Under the pieces are notes generated by a model. The model was not told where the DNA came from, made no database searches, and saw nothing but the letters and a program-made list of their open reading frames with translations. Positions 59,286 through 64,000 of a stretch of DNA of 64,000 nucleotides are shown here, one piece after another. This stretch comes from Acanthochlamys bracteata (taxonomy: Eukaryota > Streptophyta > Magnoliopsida > Pandanales > Velloziaceae). Where the stretch lies: NCBI GenBank assembly GCA_019914995.1, contig CM034131.1:6418501-6482500 (forward strand), written 5' to 3'. The position numbers and the translations under genes are program-made. Position 1 is the stretch's first letter. Every line of letters starts with the position of its first letter.

Positions 59286-59432
59286 TTATAAGTGAGGGTG
59301 CGTAGCTGAGATTGGATTGGAACCACTGCTCGGCGATGCATATCTCATATAGGGTTTCACTGCGGGAGAAATTAGAGAATTTGGGAGCACAAACTCGTAG
59401 ACCTCGTCCACCTGGACCATTTCAGTCGCCAT
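59286..59432 (-). CDS. Possible small or truncated gene (48 aa), uncertain
   Basis: A minus-strand frame reads MATEMVQVDEVYEFVLPNSL, then ISPAVKPYMRYASPSSGSNP and a stop at 59286-59288. The composition is protein-like, with no low-complexity runs. It could be the first exon of a lost gene, a small peptide gene, or chance. No partner exon was found downstream on the minus strand before the MITE at 59115. It would be divergent from the PrmA-like gene. Confidence 0.25.
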   Translation of the reverse strand: MATEMVQVDEVYEFVLPNSLISPAVKPYMRYASPSSGSNPISATHPHL

Positions 59433-59751
59433 TTTCGGCCATCGATTAGGATATTTGTGAGATTTTAATTACTAAATTCGATTTCCTAGAGATAACAAAC
59501 AATAGGGACTTTAGTGAGAACGAATAACTCCTATATGTATACCAATGAACGAATCGATATAGAGTTAAATTGAAGTTTTCAACGGTCGAGAAATTTGAAA
59601 GCGCGACAACATCAACGGCTCTTCGAAAACAGATTAACCACTCATAAATAGTCCAACATATGTTTCATTTTTTTCCCGACTCCCCTAGTGGTAGTAGATT
59701 CGATAACTCTATATCTATAAGAAAAAACAAACTCATTCGTACAAATTATCG

Positions 59752-59919
59752 TACGTTTGACAAAGCGTAACTTTTTATTTTTACTCCAAATTTTTATTTC
59801 ATCATTTTCAATAATATTTTAAAAATATTTTACATAATTTTTTAAAAAAATTAAAAATTAAAATTTTTTAAAATATATTTCAAAAAAAATGATTTTCAAT
59901 AAACACTTCCAACCGTCCA
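59752..59919. mobile_element. AT-rich MITE-like block
   Basis: Left end TACGTTTGACAAAGCGTAAC; reverse complement of right end GGACGGTTGGAAGTGTTTAT. These are imperfect inverted ends of an approximately 170-bp AT-rich block, upstream of the PrmA-like gene. Confidence 0.45.
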
Positions 59920-59944
59920 TTATTCCGACAGTAAAGTATTTCCG

Positions 59945-60057
59945 TTTCTGAGCCCACAATTTATGAGAACATTTTGGGGCTTCGTCTTTAACGAACCCAT
60001 CATAGATTGGGCTGAGCTTAACCCAATATAAAGACTACCGATAACGGGCTGTAGAGT
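59945..60057 (+). promoter_or_regulatory. PrmA-like gene promoter
   Basis: The region contains GAGCCCA (about 59949), TTGGGCTGAGC (about 60008) and ACGGGCTG (about 60044), which are TGGGCY site II elements common at plant housekeeping and organelle-ribosome genes. A TATA-like AATATAAAG lies at about 60025-60033, only about 25 bases before the first ATG (60058). Confidence 0.5.
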
Positions 60058-63000
60058 ATGCTATCCAACGCAATGCTTTCCCGCCTCCGTTTGGTGCGGC
60101 GAAGCTTCGCTCCGGCCGGTGAAATCCCAGCCGTCTATTCTCTCCTTCGCTCCAATCTTTGCTTCATCAACGGAAATCAGAGCTCCGGTTTATTAAATCC
60201 CTCGCCACCGTTGAGCGCACGTGTTTCTCTTCGTCTCCGCCGCCGTAGAGCAGTGAAGTTGAGTAGAGCGTTGTGTACCGGAGAAGGAACTAATCCTTTT
60301 CGTGATCGATACCTCTCTGTTTCTATACGTTGTAACAAAGATGATGCAGTTAGCTTCTCCTTCTCTTATTTTTAGCTAGACGATTTTGTTTTGGGAATGG
60401 TTGTGGAAAGAGTTGGTAGAAATTTGTATTAGGATTCTAAAACCTTTTGGTATATTATGACGCTTGTTTTAATTTGTTTATTATTTCCTAGATTGAACTT
60501 TCAGAAGCTCTCTTATGTTTTGGTGCAAGTTCAGCTAGTATGGATGAGTTAAGCAGCTCAGATGAGGAGGTAAGGCTGGAAATTTTGATTCCTTTTTCAT
60601 TTTCTCTATTAACAGAATTTTTTTGATGCTTCCCAATTCTATCAAAATACTACATTGAGGAAGAATCGTTTTTTTTTTAAATTATGGTATAATCTTCAAG
60701 TAGTTAGCGGCTGAAGTGAGCTCGAGCTTCTTTACAAGTATGCCTATGGGAACATTTTCTCTCGATATTCCATTTTGTTACCCGCTTGTTGGTTGCTCTT
60801 TCTTAAGTTCATTGGAAGTTAGACTCTGTGACATTCTTTTTAATAAATAATGATACTAATGAGCGAGTTACTCCTTTGAAAAAGAGGACGAGAAAGAGTT
60901 TGCGTAATTATTACTATGTCTAAACTGTCATGTTTTGTCCTCTTTTTTTTTTGTCCTTATATCAAAGCAGAAGCAAAGATACATGTAAATAGAAATTAAA
61001 CGCAAAAACATAACAGGCCCAGTAGGCTTCTAAAAATCAATTGACTACTATTATCATTATAATTTGGTGGAACAAAACACTTTTGACTGAAATTGACTGG
61101 CTAAGGTATTAAGAACTGCTAAGGTTGTATTAGTAGGGCATACACATTACCCCTCGTAGAAGTGCTGTTATGTAAGGAATGCTCAACACCTAAGCAATTT
61201 TTGGACCTTTGGTTCGTTAGTTGCTATCTGTCTCAAGTTTATGCTTTCTTACTTTTTGTGTAACATGTCTGCAACGTACCTACTGCAGATTTGTATTACT
61301 TCCATCTTTACTGATGATCAGAATGTTGAAGAATGCATATCTAGTGCAACGGCTTCCATAGCAATGAAATATCTGCCAAGTTATAAAGTCTCAGTGGGTG
61401 AACAGTGTGATTGGGTGACTAAGGTGCAGGTCAGCTTGCACTTTTAGCTGCAGTCTACGACTAATCTTTATTTAAAATTTCATCTTCTTTGTATGCGTAT
61501 ATTGTATTATTAAGATATCCTGTTGCATGTTGCTATATATCTAAGATGCTCGACTAGAATCATAATATGATATTTATTCTCGAAATTCCTGCTAAAGGTA
61601 CCTCACACAGCTGAGACAATGAGAGGAAACTAACAAGTAAAACAACATTAAATTTGTAAATAGTTCGAATGAACAGAAAATTTTAAAAATATTAACTGAA
61701 ATCTCATCAACCACTCTTCCTAGCCCTCTTGCAATAGAATTCAATGTTTGGCCTTCAGTTCTGCTGCATCCAGTACTATTCTTAGAGTGTCTGCCATTTT
61801 GAACTAGTGGACAGTTGGAGTAACACCGATGATGAGTATTGGGTTGAATGGGTAGAGAGGCTTCCTAACTAACATGCCATAGAAGAGGTCATAGGAGATG
61901 CTAATGAGCCCCCTACCCCTAGGTGCTAAGCATCACGGATACATAAGCTGGAAGCAAATAGTGGATCACCTTCTAGTTAATGTTGAAATAATTGATTCTT
62001 TAGAAGTATCTGTCTTGCATGTGTCTCTTTCGATGGGTCGCTGGTGAAGGTCCAAGCATTTAGCATACTACTAAAATTTATGCATATATAATGTGTACAT
62101 GAGTAGAAGCAGCTTTAGCTAAAACTGATGATATGAACGGAATTCCTTTATATGGATTATAGTTAGTCTTCCAATATGTACACTTCAAAAAGCTCAATAC
62201 TTTTGTAACACCAATATTTCAATTGTGTTGTTTTTCACTCGCAGATGAACTTTCGTCCTATAGAAGTTACTAGTGGTCTCTGGATCATACCCAAATGGAG
62301 TAAGCCACCGGTAATTTCATTTAAATAGATTAAGTTTGATTATTCAAACCTCGGAATCTGTTGATATTTTCTTCTAGGAATTATACCCGTGATCACTTAA
62401 AGCTCAGTTTGAGTCTGACTTGGTTTACATGTAAGAGAGAATTCTGAAGCTCTATTTTGCTTCCCAGGATTCACAGGCTAAAAATGTAATCCTTGACCCA
62501 GGGTTGGCTTTTGGGTCAGGCGAGCATCCCACCACCAAATTATGCTTGATGTTGTTATACAGTTTAATAAAAGGCGGAGAGCACTTCTTTGACTATGGAA
62601 TAGGCTCAGGAGTTTTAGGGATTGCGGCTGTGAAGGTAACTGTTGCATATTGAGTAATGCTATTCATTATACCTGAAAACAGTTTTAGTATAAATCAGAA
62701 CTGGCGTGGCAAAACATGGTTCAATAAAGAATCATTAATTTTAGAAAATATTAATTTTTTCTAACTATATACCCAACAAGTCATTGACACATCAATCTTG
62801 AAGCGAATCAAGGCAATAGTAGTTTTAGTACAAATGATATAAATGCATTCTCTTTAACTGTTCCAATGCATCTATCCTCTTGTTTTTCTTACTTTTTGAG
62901 ATAGTTTTAGAATGGAATCAATATCCTCCTTGTACCTAAGTTTGGTGAGCATCACTTTCCTAATAGGATTTTTCTTTGTGAACATACTTTAGCATAAGAA

Positions 63001-63814
63001 ATTTTCTGTGCTTTATTGCTGACTGGGAGAAATATAGAACTATGGATATCTTCATTGTTGAATGATGTAGGCATGGTAAACATTCTTTAGTATGAAAAAA
63101 TTTTATGCTTAAAAGTTTCTTGTTTGGTAATAGTAAAATATGGAACTTTGATAATTCTGAAAATTGAAAGTGTACAGAAACTTACGATCTCTATCATTCA
63201 TTAGCTTTAGTTTTATCTATGAATTCCATGATGCTATGGCTAATCTTTGCGGTTTTAGTATACAACTATCAGTTGGAATGAGTTCCAAATCACGTATTAA
63301 GTCCTCTATTGTCTTTGGTTGCTGCAAATTGCTCATTCATGGAAGACACTCATTTTGATGGAAACTAGTGGTTGCATATGTTTTATCTTCATAACTATTT
63401 GCCACAGGCCATTAAGTTTTCTTTTTGTCCACAAAATGTCAAGAAACAAAGGATTTCATATAACTTGAATGTGGTTCTTCTCAGATGGGTGCTGTGTTAT
63501 CTGTAGGAATTGACATAGAGCCTCAGGCAGTGATGTCTGCTCAAACAAACATTGCCTTGAATAATATTGATCCTGATAGGATGTTGGTATACCTTGTGCC
63601 CAGCAAGTGCGACTTGGTCTCCTTGGATAAGAAAACCACCAAGGTTCAAGAATGCCATGTGTTGCATGACGCAGAGATGCAACATCAGAAAGGGAGTTTT
63701 GATATTGTAATTGCCAATATACTTCTGAATCCTTTATTGGAATTGGCAGAGGACATTGTTGGCTACGCGAAGCCAGGGGCAGTTGTTGGTCTCTCTGGCA
63801 TTCTATCTGAGCAG
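60058..63814 (+). CDS. PrmA-like ribosomal protein L11 methyltransferase (3' end outside window)
   Basis: Six exons: 60058-60348, 60492-60569, 61289-61429, 62245-62310, 62468-62635 and 63485-63814, all phase 0, giving 358 residues so far; the last visible exon ends at CAG/gtactt and continues beyond the window. The N-terminus ([20 protein letters not shown], Arg/Ser-rich for about 85 residues) is a likely mitochondrial or plastid presequence. Then come [30 protein letters not shown], the AdoMet-binding [17 protein letters not shown] (Asp234), [20 protein letters not shown] and [14 protein letters not shown] (Asn326), the landmarks of PrmA. PrmA methylates ribosomal protein L11; the plant form should act on organelle ribosomes. 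DYGIGSG in place of the usual bacterial DxGCGSG is a mild departure. A second in-frame ATG at 60073 could also serve as the start. Confidence 0.92.
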
Positions 63815-64000
63815 GTACTTCTCTCTAGATCTAGCTAGTTAGAGATGAACATAACTCTTTTTAACTCCTAGGTATTGAGGATCTTTTTAGAAAAACAAAA
63901 AGGGTCATTGGTATTTTCTTATAAAGTATGATTAATACATCAAAGCCTTTTATGAAATTCCGCAATGAAAAATCCAAATCATGAGAAGACAGATTTTTAG
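63815..64000 (+). other. Intron of the PrmA-like gene, cut by the window end
   Basis: It starts with the donor gtactt at 63815. No further exon is recognisable before the window ends. Confidence 0.6.

Noticed and set aside
59141..59341. 66-codon minus-strand frame
   Set aside because: It overlaps the better-composed 48-codon frame in another phase; its sequence has no motif.
1..64000. CRISPR arrays, bacterial operons, prophage or defence systems
   Set aside because: The window is plant nuclear DNA with introns and plant transposons; no spacer-repeat array or bacterial gene organisation was seen.

Overview
The window is nuclear DNA from a flowering plant, almost certainly a eudicot. The genes are split into many short exons with GT-AG introns. 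Intergenic DNA is very AT-rich and full of small inverted-repeat transposons. Every recognisable protein is a plant type (HAK/KUP/KT potassium transporter, Dof zinc finger, plant BUB1-type kinase, SH3P protein, FLX-like protein). A rosid is my guess from overall protein resemblance; the window has no marker that settles the family. Exon coordinates were worked out by hand from splice signals, reading phase and known family proteins.

Layout. 1-3.1 kb: the 3' end of an unrecognised plus-strand gene converges on a two-exon minus-strand LEA-like gene with a probable organelle presequence. 4.06-10.2 kb: a complete 10-exon KUP7-type potassium transporter (847 aa). 10.2-27 kb is a gene desert. It holds a Tourist-type MITE with TAA target duplication (13340-13532) and a 6.4-kb PIF/Harbinger DNA transposon (15092-21489) with matching ends and TTA duplications. 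The transposon carries a MYB/SANT-like ORF and a DDE transposase ORF, both decayed, and an unusual G/T-rich minisatellite in a probable leader intron. 27.2-28.9 kb: a Dof transcription factor, probably two exons. 29-34.9 kb: intergenic, with one TIR transposon nested inside another and a decayed second Dof gene. 35-39.9 kb: a 15-exon minus-strand BUB1-type spindle checkpoint kinase (542 aa). 41.4-42.3 kb: a Ty1/copia gag relic. 42.8 and 43.6 kb: two small genes, an 88-aa hydrophilic protein and a 67-aa zinc-ribbon protein. 46.7-52.0 kb: a 10-exon SH3P3-type SH3 protein. 53.0-55.9 kb: a five-exon FLX-like coiled-coil protein, convergent with the previous gene. 56.5-58.6 kb: an internally deleted Ty3/gypsy-type element with a full 5' LTR, a primer-binding site, gag and protease. 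60.06 kb to the end: a PrmA-like (ribosomal protein L11 methyltransferase) gene, cut by the window end.

The genes are independent plant loci and do not form a cluster or pathway; each acts in its own process (K+ transport, desiccation protection, transcription, mitosis, membrane trafficking, flowering regulation, organelle ribosome methylation). I found no convincing undescribed biological system. The points most worth checking are the Thr-to-Ile change in the KUP signature, the nested transposon with an 8-bp target duplication, the AT-rich MITE families whose ends resemble the local Harbinger element, the Harbinger leader-intron minisatellite, the uneven LTR structure of the gypsy element, and the decayed Dof paralogue.
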